Positions 1 to 6,513 of a stretch of DNA of 9,235 bases are shown here, piece after piece (within the stretch, counting starts at the first letter, position 1; the number at the start of each line of letters is the position of its first letter). The stretch spans positions 1-9,235 of the forward strand of contig JAGRJZ010000052.1 in assembly GCA_020442505.1 (NCBI GenBank), given 5' to 3'. This stretch comes from Alphaproteobacteria bacterium (lineage in GTDB: Bacteria > Pseudomonadota > Alphaproteobacteria > Micavibrionales > Micavibrionaceae). The notes below the pieces were generated by a model that made no database searches, was not told where the DNA came from, and saw only the letters and a program-made list of their open reading frames with translations. Both the position numbers and the translations under genes were made by a program.

Positions 1-105
1 GAAAACAAAAGGATAGACACAAGATTCGATAAATACGACCACGTTTTTCTTGCCTTCGTTGCTGTCGCTCTTATCAAAAATATCCTTAACCTTAAAATTA
101 GCTAA
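1..105 (+). CDS. IS5-like transposase, C-terminal fragment (cut by window edge)
   Basis: Reading frame 1 is open from the first base to a TAA at 103-105 and encodes 34 residues. The segment RIDTRFDKYDHVFLAF followed by a hydrophobic run resembles the C-terminus of IS5-family DDE transposases, which typically end in a pattern like RRIATRYDKLxxxFLAFVxLAAI. The arginine/aspartate/lysine spacing and the FLAF segment are what I recognise; this is family memory, not a search. The stretch is clearly more AT-rich than the genes to its right, as expected for an imported element. The start and catalytic residues lie outside the window, so whether the transposase is intact cannot be judged. It runs in the same direction as the pyridoxal-phosphate gene that begins 25 bases after its stop. 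Confidence 0.6.
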   Translation, partial: ENKRIDTRFDKYDHVFLAFVAVALIKNILNLKIS

Positions 106-120
106 CAGTGTCTAAAAGGA
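99..120. repeat. Candidate right terminus of the IS5-like element
   Basis: Just past the transposase stop the sequence reads TAACAGTGTCTAAAAGG. Read on the other strand this is CCTTTTAGACACTGTTA, a style of end seen on IS5-family elements, which often close within a few tens of bases of the transposase stop. The base composition changes to host-like GC content at about 121. The matching left repeat is outside the window, so the exact boundary and any target duplication cannot be confirmed. The AAGGA at 116-120 may also serve as the ribosome binding site of the next gene, so the element edge and that site overlap. Confidence 0.3.
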
Positions 121-130
121 TGATCCGTCT

Positions 131-793
131 ATGTCTCAAATCGCCGAGAATTTGGCTCTGATCCGCCAGAAAATCCGAAAGGCCGCGCAATCGGCAGGAC
201 GCGCCCAAGAGGCCGTGCAGCTTGTCGCGGTCAGCAAAAAACAACCGCCGGAGCGGATCACCGCGGCGCTGACAGCCGGGCAGCGCCTGTTCGGGGAAAA
301 CCGAGTGCAGGAGGCGCAAGACCACTGGACGGATTTAAAAGCCCGCGATCCAGCGATTACGCTTCATCTGATCGGCCCGCTGCAAACCAACAAGGTCCGT
401 GACGCGGTCGCCTTGTTCGACGTAATCGAAACGCTGGACCGGGAATCGCTTGCGGACGCGCTTGCGGCGGAGATGATACGTCAAAACCGTTTCCTTCCGT
501 GCTTTATCCAGGTAAACACAGGGGCCGAGCCGCAAAAGGCAGGGGTCTTGCCGGAAAACCTTCCGGCGCTTCTGAACTACGCGCGGGGGAAGGGGCTCAG
601 CGTCACGGGGCTGATGGTCCTGCCGCCGATGAGGGAACCGCCGGCCTTGCATTTCGCGCTACTGAAAAAACTGGCGGCGCGACACGACCTGCCGGAACTC
701 AGCATGGGCATGAGCGCGGATTTCGAAAAAGCCGTCCCGTTGGGCGCGACCTATGTCCGTGTGGGCACGGCGCTGTTCGGAAATCGCGATTAA
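131..793 (+). CDS. yggS: YggS/PLPBP-family pyridoxal phosphate homeostasis protein
   Basis: A 220-residue protein of normal length for the YggS/PROSC family: a single-domain alanine-racemase-like TIM barrel that binds pyridoxal 5'-phosphate and buffers cellular PLP and amino-acid pools without known catalysis. Family landmarks are in order: LVAVSKKQP (residues 31-39) with the PLP-binding lysine at 36; FGENRVQE (54-61); HLIGPLQTNK (79-88); VNTGAEPQKAG (about 129-138); the phosphate-binding LSMGMSADFE (190-199); and VRVGTALFG near the C-terminus. The ATG at 131 gives the canonical N-terminus, with AAGGA ten bases upstream. Its stop overlaps the stop of the convergent leuD. The insertion-sequence tail directly upstream leaves almost no room for a native promoter, so expression may depend on transcription from the element. 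Identification is strong; regulation is inferred. Confidence 0.95.
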   Translation: MSQIAENLALIRQKIRKAAQSAGRAQEAVQLVAVSKKQPPERITAALTAGQRLFGENRVQEAQDHWTDLKARDPAITLHLIGPLQTNKVRDAVALFDVIETLDRESLADALAAEMIRQNRFLPCFIQVNTGAEPQKAGVLPENLPALLNYARGKGLSVTGLMVLPPMREPPALHFALLKKLAARHDLPELSMGMSADFEKAVPLGATYVRVGTALFGNRD

Positions 794-1311
794 GCCAGCA
801 GTTTTTCAATATCCGTGCGAGCCATGCCGATGATTCCGCCCGCGAGGAGGAGCGCTTTATCCGCCGCCGGTACCGTGAAACGATAATCCGTTCCTTTTGT
901 CACGTTGGTCAGGATTTCATTGGCCAGATCCAGAGACAATTCGTCGCCTTCTTCGATCCCGCCGATATCGTCCAGCGTCACCAATGGCAGGCCGTTATTC
1001 ATCGCGTTGCGGTAGAAAATATCCGGATAGGCCGTGCCCGTGACGGGGTCGCGCTCGCCCACGACGAAGGCCACGTTGTTGTACGCGATGGCGTAGACGG
1101 CTTGCTCCCGCGAAGAGCCGGAGCCGAAATTCGGCCCCGTGACGATCACGTTGGTCTGGCCCTCGCAGCGTGTGCGGAAGTCCGGATCGTATTTGTCGAA
1201 CGCATAGGCGGCGAAATCCCGCTTGTCCCAGGTTTCCTGCAAGATGTCCGCACGGATAATGTCGTCCGTGTTGACGTCGGGCCCGTAGATCGTTGTGACG
1301 ATTCCCTGCAT
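790..1311 (-). CDS. leuD: 3-isopropylmalate dehydratase-type small subunit (aconitase swivel domain)
   Basis: A 173-residue small subunit of an aconitase-superfamily hydro-lyase. In leucine synthesis such subunits pair with LeuC to isomerise 2-isopropylmalate to 3-isopropylmalate. Visible landmarks are YGPDVNTDDII (9-19), the loop GSGSSREQA (63-71) that binds substrate carboxylates, and FYRNAMNNGL (99-108). The length suits the short LeuD/HacB type. The loop after NTDDII reads RADILQETWDKRDF and lacks the YLxx-type signature used to tell isopropylmalate from homoaconitate enzymes, so the substrate is not settled. The ATG directly follows the leuC stop (TAA-ATG, no gap), and its AAGGAG lies inside the leuC 3' end, so translation is probably coupled. 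Its TAA overlaps the yggS stop on the other strand. The family call is firm; the exact reaction is inferred. Confidence 0.88.
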   Translation of the reverse strand: MQGIVTTIYGPDVNTDDIIRADILQETWDKRDFAAYAFDKYDPDFRTRCEGQTNVIVTGPNFGSGSSREQAVYAIAYNNVAFVVGERDPVTGTAYPDIFYRNAMNNGLPLVTLDDIGGIEEGDELSLDLANEILTNVTKGTDYRFTVPAADKALLLAGGIIGMARTDIEKLLA

Positions 1312-2676
1312 TTACGCGGCTCCTTTTTGTTTTTCGTCCAAAGCCCCCGGCGCGGCAATCCGCCCCGCCACGGCGCTGGCCGCCACGGTCGCGGGACTCG
1401 CCAGAAAGATCAGCGCGTCCTTGGATCCCATGCGCCCCTTATAGTTCCGGTTGGAGGAGCTCATCATCTTTCCCTTTTCGCCCAGCACGCCCATATGCTT
1501 CCCGAAGCACGGGCCGCAGTTGGACGATTCGATATTCGCGCCGGCATCGGCGTAAATCTGAAGGATTCCACTCTTCATCGCCCAGTTATAGACTTTGCGG
1601 CTACCGGGGATGACGATCAGATTCACGTTCGGGTGGACCTTGCGGCCCTTGATAATCTCCGCCCCGGCCAGAAGGTCCGACTCCCGCCCGTTGGTGCACG
1701 ATCCGATAAAGGCGCAGGTGATCGTATCGTCCTCCACCCGCGCCAGCGTCCGGTCGTCGGAATGCTTGGTCTTTTCGATCATCGCCGCGCATTGGGAGAC
1801 AGGAACCCCGTGGGACGGCAAATGCGGGAATGCCACCATCGGCTCGATTTCATCCAGATTGATGTCGATTACCCGATCGTAGGCGGCGTCTTCATCCACC
1901 CTCACGGGTTCATAGTCCCATTTCGGCTGTGCAGCATCCAGATAAGCCTTGGTCCGGTCGTCAAAAGCGAAAATGCCGCTGCGCGCGCTCATCTCCACGC
2001 ACATATTGGCAATGGTAAAGCGGTCGTCCATCGACAGGCTGACGAGGCCAGGGCCGGTAAATTCCGCCACCCGCTTGGAGCACCCGCCCGCGCCCATCTG
2101 CGCGATGATGGACAGGATCACGTCCTTCCCGGACACGTGCGGGCCGAGCTTTCCATGCAGGCGGAACAAGATCGACTGCGGCACCGTGAAATTGTACAAG
2201 CATCCCGTGGCCATGGCGAGCTGCGCGTCCGTCGTGCCCGCGCCGAAGCCCAGACAGTTCAGCGCCCCGTTCGTGTCCGTGTGGGAATCCGTGCCGATCA
2301 CGATATCGCCGGGGACGATTTCCCCGCCCTCCGGTAGAACGACATGCTCGATCCCGTCGCCTTCCTTATACATCCGGATCCCGGTATCGGCGGCGAATTG
2401 CTTCATCATGTCGATCCCTTGCGAGACCTTCAGGGAACAAGAGGGCACGGTATGGTCGGGAATAAAAAAGACCCGGCGACTGTCGAATACGGAGACCTTT
2501 TTGCCCTGTTTTTCGAAAACGGGCGCAAAATCGTTTTGGAAATAGGTAATCGCCGGCGGCGCGATGACTTCGTTCAGGAAAACTTTCGTCAAAGGCAGTT
2601 TCTCGAGAAAATCGCCGGCCTTGCAGGGCGTCCCCACGACCCCTGATATAATTTTTTCGACCATTGTCTGCGGCAT
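1312..2676 (-). CDS. leuC: 3-isopropylmalate dehydratase-type large subunit (4Fe-4S aconitase family)
   Basis: A 454-residue catalytic large subunit of the isopropylmalate dehydratase/homoaconitase group. Landmarks: DHTVPS (74-79); IGTDSHTDTNGA (127-138), matching the family DSHTxTxGA; GSCTNGRESDL (325-335), with the first cluster cysteine at 327; SNCGPCFGKH (385-394), with cluster cysteines 387 and 390; and SSSNRNYKGRMG (406-417). All three 4Fe-4S ligands are present, so it should be active. The open frame extends further upstream to 2847, but that part runs into ispE on the other strand. The ATG at 2676 has AGGAG nine bases ahead and gives the normal MPQTMVEKI start. An in-frame ATG at 2685 sits directly against the AGGAG, and one at 2664 is possible. 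leuD follows with no gap. No leuA or leuB is nearby, so aconitase-like alternatives such as homoaconitase or dimethylmalate dehydratase remain open. Confidence 0.88.
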   Translation of the reverse strand: MPQTMVEKIISGVVGTPCKAGDFLEKLPLTKVFLNEVIAPPAITYFQNDFAPVFEKQGKKVSVFDSRRVFFIPDHTVPSCSLKVSQGIDMMKQFAADTGIRMYKEGDGIEHVVLPEGGEIVPGDIVIGTDSHTDTNGALNCLGFGAGTTDAQLAMATGCLYNFTVPQSILFRLHGKLGPHVSGKDVILSIIAQMGAGGCSKRVAEFTGPGLVSLSMDDRFTIANMCVEMSARSGIFAFDDRTKAYLDAAQPKWDYEPVRVDEDAAYDRVIDINLDEIEPMVAFPHLPSHGVPVSQCAAMIEKTKHSDDRTLARVEDDTITCAFIGSCTNGRESDLLAGAEIIKGRKVHPNVNLIVIPGSRKVYNWAMKSGILQIYADAGANIESSNCGPCFGKHMGVLGEKGKMMSSSNRNYKGRMGSKDALIFLASPATVAASAVAGRIAAPGALDEKQKGAA

Positions 2677-2748
2677 GGCTTGCATCTCCTGCGCCGTTCG
2701 GCATGATGATTTGTTAGCAACTCTTTTTAAAGCACAAGGAAAGAGACC
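2677..2748. promoter_or_regulatory. Divergent leuC/ispE intergenic promoter region
   Basis: These 72 bases separate the starts of two divergent genes and must hold both promoters unless these lie inside the genes. It contains the leuC ribosome site (AGGAG on the minus strand, 2686-2690), the ispE site AAGGAAAG just before 2749, and an AT-rich core around 2708-2733. I do not see a convincing -35/-10 pair, leucine leader peptide or attenuator for the leuCD operon; the space is too small for one. Confidence 0.4.
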
Positions 2749-3648
2749 ATGTCCACGACAAAAGCAAAAGCGCCGTTTTCCGTGTTCGCACCGGCGAAGG
2801 TGAATCTCGCCCTGCACATAACCGGACGGCGACCGGACGGCTATCACGCGCTGGAATCTCTGGTCGCCTTCGCCAGCGTGGGGGACAGTCTCGCCATCGC
2901 GCCGGCGTCGGCTTTTTCCTTTTCCTGCGCGGGTCCCTTCGCCGATTCCTTCTCAAAGCGCGAATCCGGCCCGGATAATATCGTTGTTCGGGCCGCGGGG
3001 GCGTTGGCCACGGCGCTCGGCAAAGACATGCCGGCCGCACAAATTACCTTGACGAAGAACCTGCCGCTGGCCAGCGGGATCGGCGGCGGCTCAGCCGACG
3101 CGGCCGCGACCCTGCGGGGGTTGATACAGTGGTGGGCGCTGGCGCCCGGCTCCGTGCCCGATCTCATGCCGTTGATGACGGCGCTGGGGGCGGACGTGCC
3201 GGTTTGCCTTGCCAGCCACCCAGCGCGGATGGAAGGGATCGGCGACATCCTGAAACCTTTATCGCGCTTTCCCGCCCTACCGGTTGTTTTGGTTAATCCT
3301 CTCAAGCCGTGCGACACGGCGAGGGTATTTCGGGGCTATCAAGGCCCGTTTCGTTCCCCGGCGCCCTGGCCGGGCGATTTTCCGGACTCGTCAGAGTTTA
3401 TCTCTTTTCTGAAAGAGCGGCATAACGATCTGACAAACACGGCCACGGAGATCGTCCCGGAGATCGGATCCGTTTTGGCCGCGTTGGAGGAAAACGCACC
3501 ATGCCGGCTGGCGCGCATGTCCGGATCGGGCGCGACGTGCTTCGGTCTGTTCCCGGACCAACGATCCGCGCAAGAGGCGGCTCAAGCCCTCGCGGCACGC
3601 CATCCCGAATGGTGGGTGGTAAGCGGCACGCTCGCCCCCGCAGCCTGA
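2749..3648 (+). CDS. ispE: 4-diphosphocytidyl-2-C-methyl-D-erythritol kinase
   Basis: A 299-residue GHMP-superfamily kinase that phosphorylates CDP-methylerythritol at the 2-hydroxyl, the fourth step of the cytosolic MEP pathway to IPP and DMAPP. The N-terminus has FAPAKVNLALHITGRRPDGYH (residues 13-33), with the catalytic lysine at 17. The ATP-binding glycine loop is LPLASGIGGGSADAAA (105-120). LGADVPVCL (146-154) carries the catalytic aspartate at 149. The C-terminal GHMP motif is MSGSGATCFGLF (257-268). Length and motif order match the family. The ATG at 2749 has an AAGGAAAG site and agrees with the usual N-terminus. It is divergent from leuC, and its TGA lies ten bases from the stop of the convergent protease gene. 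Nothing looks damaged. Confidence 0.96.
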   Translation: MSTTKAKAPFSVFAPAKVNLALHITGRRPDGYHALESLVAFASVGDSLAIAPASAFSFSCAGPFADSFSKRESGPDNIVVRAAGALATALGKDMPAAQITLTKNLPLASGIGGGSADAAATLRGLIQWWALAPGSVPDLMPLMTALGADVPVCLASHPARMEGIGDILKPLSRFPALPVVLVNPLKPCDTARVFRGYQGPFRSPAPWPGDFPDSSEFISFLKERHNDLTNTATEIVPEIGSVLAALEENAPCRLARMSGSGATCFGLFPDQRSAQEAAQALAARHPEWWVVSGTLAPAA

Positions 3649-3658
3649 AATTGAACGA

Positions 3659-5029
3659 CTACGGTTTGGAGACCGGAATATCCAGCGCCTCCAACGCGTC
3701 CGCGATCGGAATGAAATTGTTCAGGCCGGATAATTCCTGCGCCCCGTTCACATAACCGGAAACCGCAAGCCCGACGATATTGCCGTGCGCGTCCAGCAAG
3801 GGCCCGCCGGAGCTGCCGCCATGGATGGTGACATCAGCCTGAATCTCCCACTGCCGGGCTTTCCGGTCGTAGCGATGGGCGGAGACGATCCCCTTCGTCA
3901 CGGTGTCCTGAAGCTGTTTATAAGCCGGCGCGCCCACGGCATAGACGGTCTCGCTGACAGCCGGTTTATCAAGCCGGATCGGCAAAACGGTCATCGCGAA
4001 ATCCCCCGGCCATTCCTCCAGCTTCAGCAGCGCGACGTCCCGCTTCCTGTCGATCCGCAGAACTTCGGCGATCAGTTTTTCCTTCTTGCCCGCGGTCACG
4101 ATCCGCACGCGGCTGGCGGCGCCGACGACATGCGCGTTGGTCAGGATATGCCCCTCCCGTGTGATAAAAAAGCCGGAGCCGTGGGTGTTGCCCGCCTGAA
4201 TCATCACCGCGACGGGGGACAGAGCGCCCATATCCAGCCCGCCGGTAAACAAAGGCCGCGCAGGAAGCGTGACGCTTTCCCGAGAATCATAAAGGGAAGG
4301 CGGGTTTTCATACGGATCCTCGAACGTACCGGGGGTATTCTCAGGCGCGAGGCCGAAAAAGACCAAATCGTGAAAATCCTTGTCCGCGCCCAGATTATGC
4401 GCCGCGGCGGCGAAGGCTTCCTCCATCAGCACGTCGGTCCCCTCGAAATTCGCGGTACCGAGCCGGGCATATCCCTTCGTCGTCGTCTTGAATACGTTTT
4501 TCCGGTGAAGCAGGTCGAACACGGTCCACTCGACCGTCAGGGCGGCTTCCCCGTCCTCGCCGCGATCATAGCCGAACAGAAAGGTCTGACGATGGCAAAG
4601 ATCGGCCTTGATGTCCGTCACCCGCGCCCCGATGGAATAGGTCGTGCGCATCATATCTTCTTCCTCGTCGAACAGACGGCCGGGGTTTCCCGTCACGTCA
4701 TAGCCCAGCGATTCCATCGTGTCGTTGAACAGGGTTTTGTACCGGTCGTCCACAAAGGTGCGGCCGGTTATGCCCCGTTGCACGGTTCCATAGGGCCCCG
4801 CGCAAGTCAGCCAGCCGGTCAGGCCCCGGGGACTTTGCGACATGATCGTCGCCCCCGTCGGAATAGCGTAGCGGATCTTGTTGAAACCGATCGGAGCGGG
4901 GCGGGAGTCTACCGGCTGGTCCAGTGGTTGTTGAACGGCGGTTTTATCGACCCGGATCCCCCCGCAACCGCTCAGCGACGTGGCCAAAAGAAAGCAAAAA
5001 AGAATCAAAATGCTGCGCTGCGGGGTCAT
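3659..5029 (-). CDS. Trypsin-like serine protease lipoprotein with N-terminal extension
   Basis: A 456-residue putative envelope lipoprotein. A basic start, a hydrophobic segment (about 6-18) and the lipobox LSGC predict signal peptidase II cleavage and lipidation at Cys22. Residues about 280-450 form a chymotrypsin-fold domain of the S1C/DegP type: GSGFFIT and ILTNAHVVG with catalytic His300, RKRDVALLKL with Asp331, and IHGGSSGGPLLD with Ser407. The triad is complete, so proteolysis is likely. No C-terminal PDZ domain is present, unlike DegP/DegS: the chain ends soon after the protease fold. Residues about 45-250 form an extra region I do not recognise. It has alternating strands (WTVFDLLHRKNVFKTTTKGY) resembling lipoprotein beta-sheet folds. 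AAAGGA lies upstream of the ATG. The substrate is unknown; envelope quality control is a guess from the family. Confidence 0.85.
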   Translation of the reverse strand: MTPQRSILILFCFLLATSLSGCGGIRVDKTAVQQPLDQPVDSRPAPIGFNKIRYAIPTGATIMSQSPRGLTGWLTCAGPYGTVQRGITGRTFVDDRYKTLFNDTMESLGYDVTGNPGRLFDEEEDMMRTTYSIGARVTDIKADLCHRQTFLFGYDRGEDGEAALTVEWTVFDLLHRKNVFKTTTKGYARLGTANFEGTDVLMEEAFAAAAHNLGADKDFHDLVFFGLAPENTPGTFEDPYENPPSLYDSRESVTLPARPLFTGGLDMGALSPVAVMIQAGNTHGSGFFITREGHILTNAHVVGAASRVRIVTAGKKEKLIAEVLRIDRKRDVALLKLEEWPGDFAMTVLPIRLDKPAVSETVYAVGAPAYKQLQDTVTKGIVSAHRYDRKARQWEIQADVTIHGGSSGGPLLDAHGNIVGLAVSGYVNGAQELSGLNNFIPIADALEALDIPVSKP

Positions 5030-5093
5030 AATTTGTTTATCCTTTTGTGATTAACTTATAAGATACCCCATAGATAAAAGAAAGGCGAACGCC
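5030..5093. promoter_or_regulatory. Divergent protease/acetyltransferase promoter region
   Basis: A 64-base AT-rich gap between divergent starts. Toward the plus strand, TTGTGA at 5045-5050 is followed after 18 bases by CATAGA at 5069-5074, a weak -35/-10 candidate, and GAAAGG lies before the acetyltransferase ATG. Toward the minus strand, TATCTT/TATAAG-type hexamers at about 5055-5066 precede an AAAGGA ribosome site for the protease. The string CATAGATAAAAG resembles TATAGATAAGAG in the panD/HIT gap. The base matches are visible; promoter function is inferred. Confidence 0.35.
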
Positions 5094-5672
5094 ATGAGTG
5101 ATCAGCCGCAAATCATCGCTCTGCCGCCCTGTGTGAGCGTCGAGCCTGTCTCCGAGATATCTCCCGCCGATTTGAGCGATTTATGCGACGCGACGGAAGC
5201 CGCGATCGAAAGCGGCGGCGGGTTTGGCTGGGTCCATCTGCCGGCCCGGGATCTGTTGGAAAACTACTGGCGCGGGGTCGTCACGATGCCGGCGCGCAAA
5301 TTGTTCATCGCCCGGCTGGACGGCACCGTATGCGGCAGCGCGCAACTGGTCCACCCGCCCCGGAACAACGAGGCCCAGAGCTTCGCCGCGCATCTGACCG
5401 GGCATTTTATCGCGCCCTGGGCCCGAAAATACGGGCTGGCGCGGATGCTGGTCGAGGAAGCTGAAAAATATGCCCGGGATTGCGGCTTTGCCGTTGTGAA
5501 TCTGGATGTACGGGAGACCATGGCAAGCGCGATTAAACTTTACGAATCGCTCGGATATCAATGCTGCGGCACGCATCCGCTCTACGCTCGGGTAAACGAT
5601 GCCGTCATCCCCGGCCGGTTTTATTACAAGGTGATTGATCCGGCGCTTACAACACCGCAAAAAACCGAATAG
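5094..5672 (+). CDS. GNAT-family N-acetyltransferase
   Basis: A 192-residue protein whose second half carries the GNAT acetyl-CoA fold. Motif A is HLTGHFIAPWARKYGLARML (100-119), where R-K-Y-G-L-A (111-116) is the pyrophosphate-binding R/QxxGxA loop, followed by the helix VEEAEKYARDCGF. Motif B is VNLDVRETMASAIKLYESLGY (135-155), the usual NxxAxxLYxxxGF/Y signature. The N-terminal half contains LFIARLDGTVCGSAQLV (70-86), the paired strands typical of GNAT proteins. Such enzymes move an acetyl group from acetyl-CoA to an amine; the substrate cannot be read from the sequence. It stands alone, divergent from the lipoprotein protease and ending two bases from the panD stop. The start has a GAAAGG ribosome site. 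The family call is strong; no specific function is assigned. Confidence 0.9.
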   Translation: MSDQPQIIALPPCVSVEPVSEISPADLSDLCDATEAAIESGGGFGWVHLPARDLLENYWRGVVTMPARKLFIARLDGTVCGSAQLVHPPRNNEAQSFAAHLTGHFIAPWARKYGLARMLVEEAEKYARDCGFAVVNLDVRETMASAIKLYESLGYQCCGTHPLYARVNDAVIPGRFYYKVIDPALTTPQKTE

Positions 5673-5674
5673 CC

Positions 5675-6022
5675 CTATTTAGGACGATTGTCTTCGTCCA
5701 TTAGCAAGACGACCGGTTGATGCGCGCGCGCCATGGTTTCGTCCATTTGGCAAAACGCGCAAACGATGATCCTGTCACCCGGCTGAACCAAGCGCGCCGC
5801 AGCCCCGTTGACGCAAAAGTCCTGGCCGCCGCGGGTGCCTTCGATGACATAGGTGGTAAAGCGTGCACCGTTGTTGATATTCAGAACGTCTACCTGCTCA
5901 TAGGTCAGCAAGCCAGCGCGGTCCATCAGATCGCGGTCGATCGTGATGGATCCCTCGTAATGCAGATCCGAGCACGTCACCGTTGCCCGGTGGATTTTGG
6001 CTTTCAGCACAGTTAAAATCAT
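5675..6022 (-). CDS. panD: Aspartate 1-decarboxylase proenzyme
   Basis: A 115-residue PanD, which decarboxylates L-aspartate to beta-alanine for pantothenate and coenzyme A synthesis. It is a pyruvoyl enzyme made by self-cleavage. The cleavage pair is visible as Gly24-Ser25 in HYEGSITID, where Ser25 becomes the pyruvoyl group. Lys9, His11, Arg54, Thr57 and Tyr58 (in GARFTTYVI) match the known active-site positions of the E. coli enzyme, and VNGAAARLVQPGD (about 71-83) is the conserved second half. No panB, panC or panE is nearby, and no PanZ partner is recognised; the neighbouring GNAT protein is much longer than PanZ. AGGAG sits only one base from the annotated ATG, unusually tight; a GTG four codons in (spacing 13) is a possible alternative start. 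The product is nearly certain. Confidence 0.95.
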   Translation of the reverse strand: MILTVLKAKIHRATVTCSDLHYEGSITIDRDLMDRAGLLTYEQVDVLNINNGARFTTYVIEGTRGGQDFCVNGAAARLVQPGDRIIVCAFCQMDETMARAHQPVVLLMDEDNRPK

Positions 6023-6084
6023 GCTCCTATAGATAAGAGCCGTTTATCCGGAAAGCAACTTATTTCCTACAAAAGGACAGATCC
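6023..6084. promoter_or_regulatory. Divergent panD/HIT promoter region
   Basis: A 62-base gap between divergent starts. Toward panD, the minus strand contains TTATCTATAGGAG, so a -10-like TATCTA lies almost at the start codon and the transcript leader would be very short. Toward the HIT gene, CTTATTTCCTACAAAAGGACAG leads into the ATG with a good AAAGGA site. No clear -35 was found. The motif TATAGATAAGAG recalls CATAGATAAAAG in the protease/acetyltransferase gap. Confidence 0.35.
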
Positions 6085-6513
6085 ATGACCGTCTACGACG
6101 AGAGCAATATTTTCGCGAAAATCCTGCGGGGGGAGATTCCCTGCAACAAGGTCTATGAAGACAACCATGTTCTGGCCTTCCACGATCTTTACCCGAAAGC
6201 GCCCGTGCACGTGTTGGTGATCCCGAAGGGGGCGTATGTGTCCCTGGTCGATTTCAGCGAACAGGCCTCTGCCGAAGAATTAAAGGCTTTCTGGGCGGCC
6301 GTCGCAAAAGTCGCCCACGATCTCGGCCTGACGGAAGAAGGCTTCCGCACGATCGCCAATACCGGCCTGAACGGGGGGCAGGAGGTTCCGCATTTCCACG
6401 TGCATCTGCTGGGCGGAAAAAGCGGCGATAAACGGTGTTCCAGTCGCCGTATTCAGGGGGTAAGAGCCGCCATTGAGCCCCCGAACGCGCCTTCGACAAA
6501 CCGGCGGCATTGA
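6085..6513 (+). CDS. HIT-family nucleotide-binding protein with 3' end replaced by IS sequence
   Basis: Residues 1-112 are a normal HinT/HIT-family protein: the start FAKILRGEIPCNKVYED, then HVLVIPKGAYVSL (42-54), the helix EELKAFWAAVAKVAHDLG, NTGLNGGQEVPHFHVHLLGG (92-111), with the triad histidines 103, 105 and 107. These proteins hydrolyse nucleoside phosphoramidates and related substrates. The family usually ends a few residues after HLLGG(R/K) with a short tail such as LGWPPG or LGRML. Here, after GGK (112), the frame enters transposon DNA and adds about 30 unrelated residues, ending at a TGA at 6511-6513. The foreign part is the reverse complement of a transposase gene. The catalytic core is kept, but the native C-terminus, which shapes the active site and dimer in HinT proteins, is lost. 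Reduced or altered activity is inference. Confidence 0.8.
   Translation: MTVYDESNIFAKILRGEIPCNKVYEDNHVLAFHDLYPKAPVHVLVIPKGAYVSLVDFSEQASAEELKAFWAAVAKVAHDLGLTEEGFRTIANTGLNGGQEVPHFHVHLLGGKSGDKRCSSRRIQGVRAAIEPPNAPSTNRRH

Noticed and set aside
499..2337. 612-codon open frame on the plus strand across yggS and leuDC
   Set aside because: It lies opposite leuD and most of leuC and has no recognisable motif. It is a shadow frame of GC-rich genes whose own motifs and catalytic residues are complete.
2677..2847. Longer leuC reading from 2847
   Set aside because: The added residues are unlike the family, overlap the ispE coding start, and the ATG at 2676 has a well-spaced AGGAG.
3785..5050. 421-codon plus-strand frame opposite the lipoprotein protease
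   Set aside because: It is antisense to a gene with a lipobox and a full catalytic triad, and its composition is the low-complexity R/G/H-rich type typical of shadows.
5094..6022. The acetyltransferase next to panD as PanZ (the GNAT-fold PanD maturation factor)
   Set aside because: The neighbour is about 190 residues, longer than PanZ, convergent rather than co-transcribed, and has an ordinary GNAT motif A. PanZ is also mainly enterobacterial.
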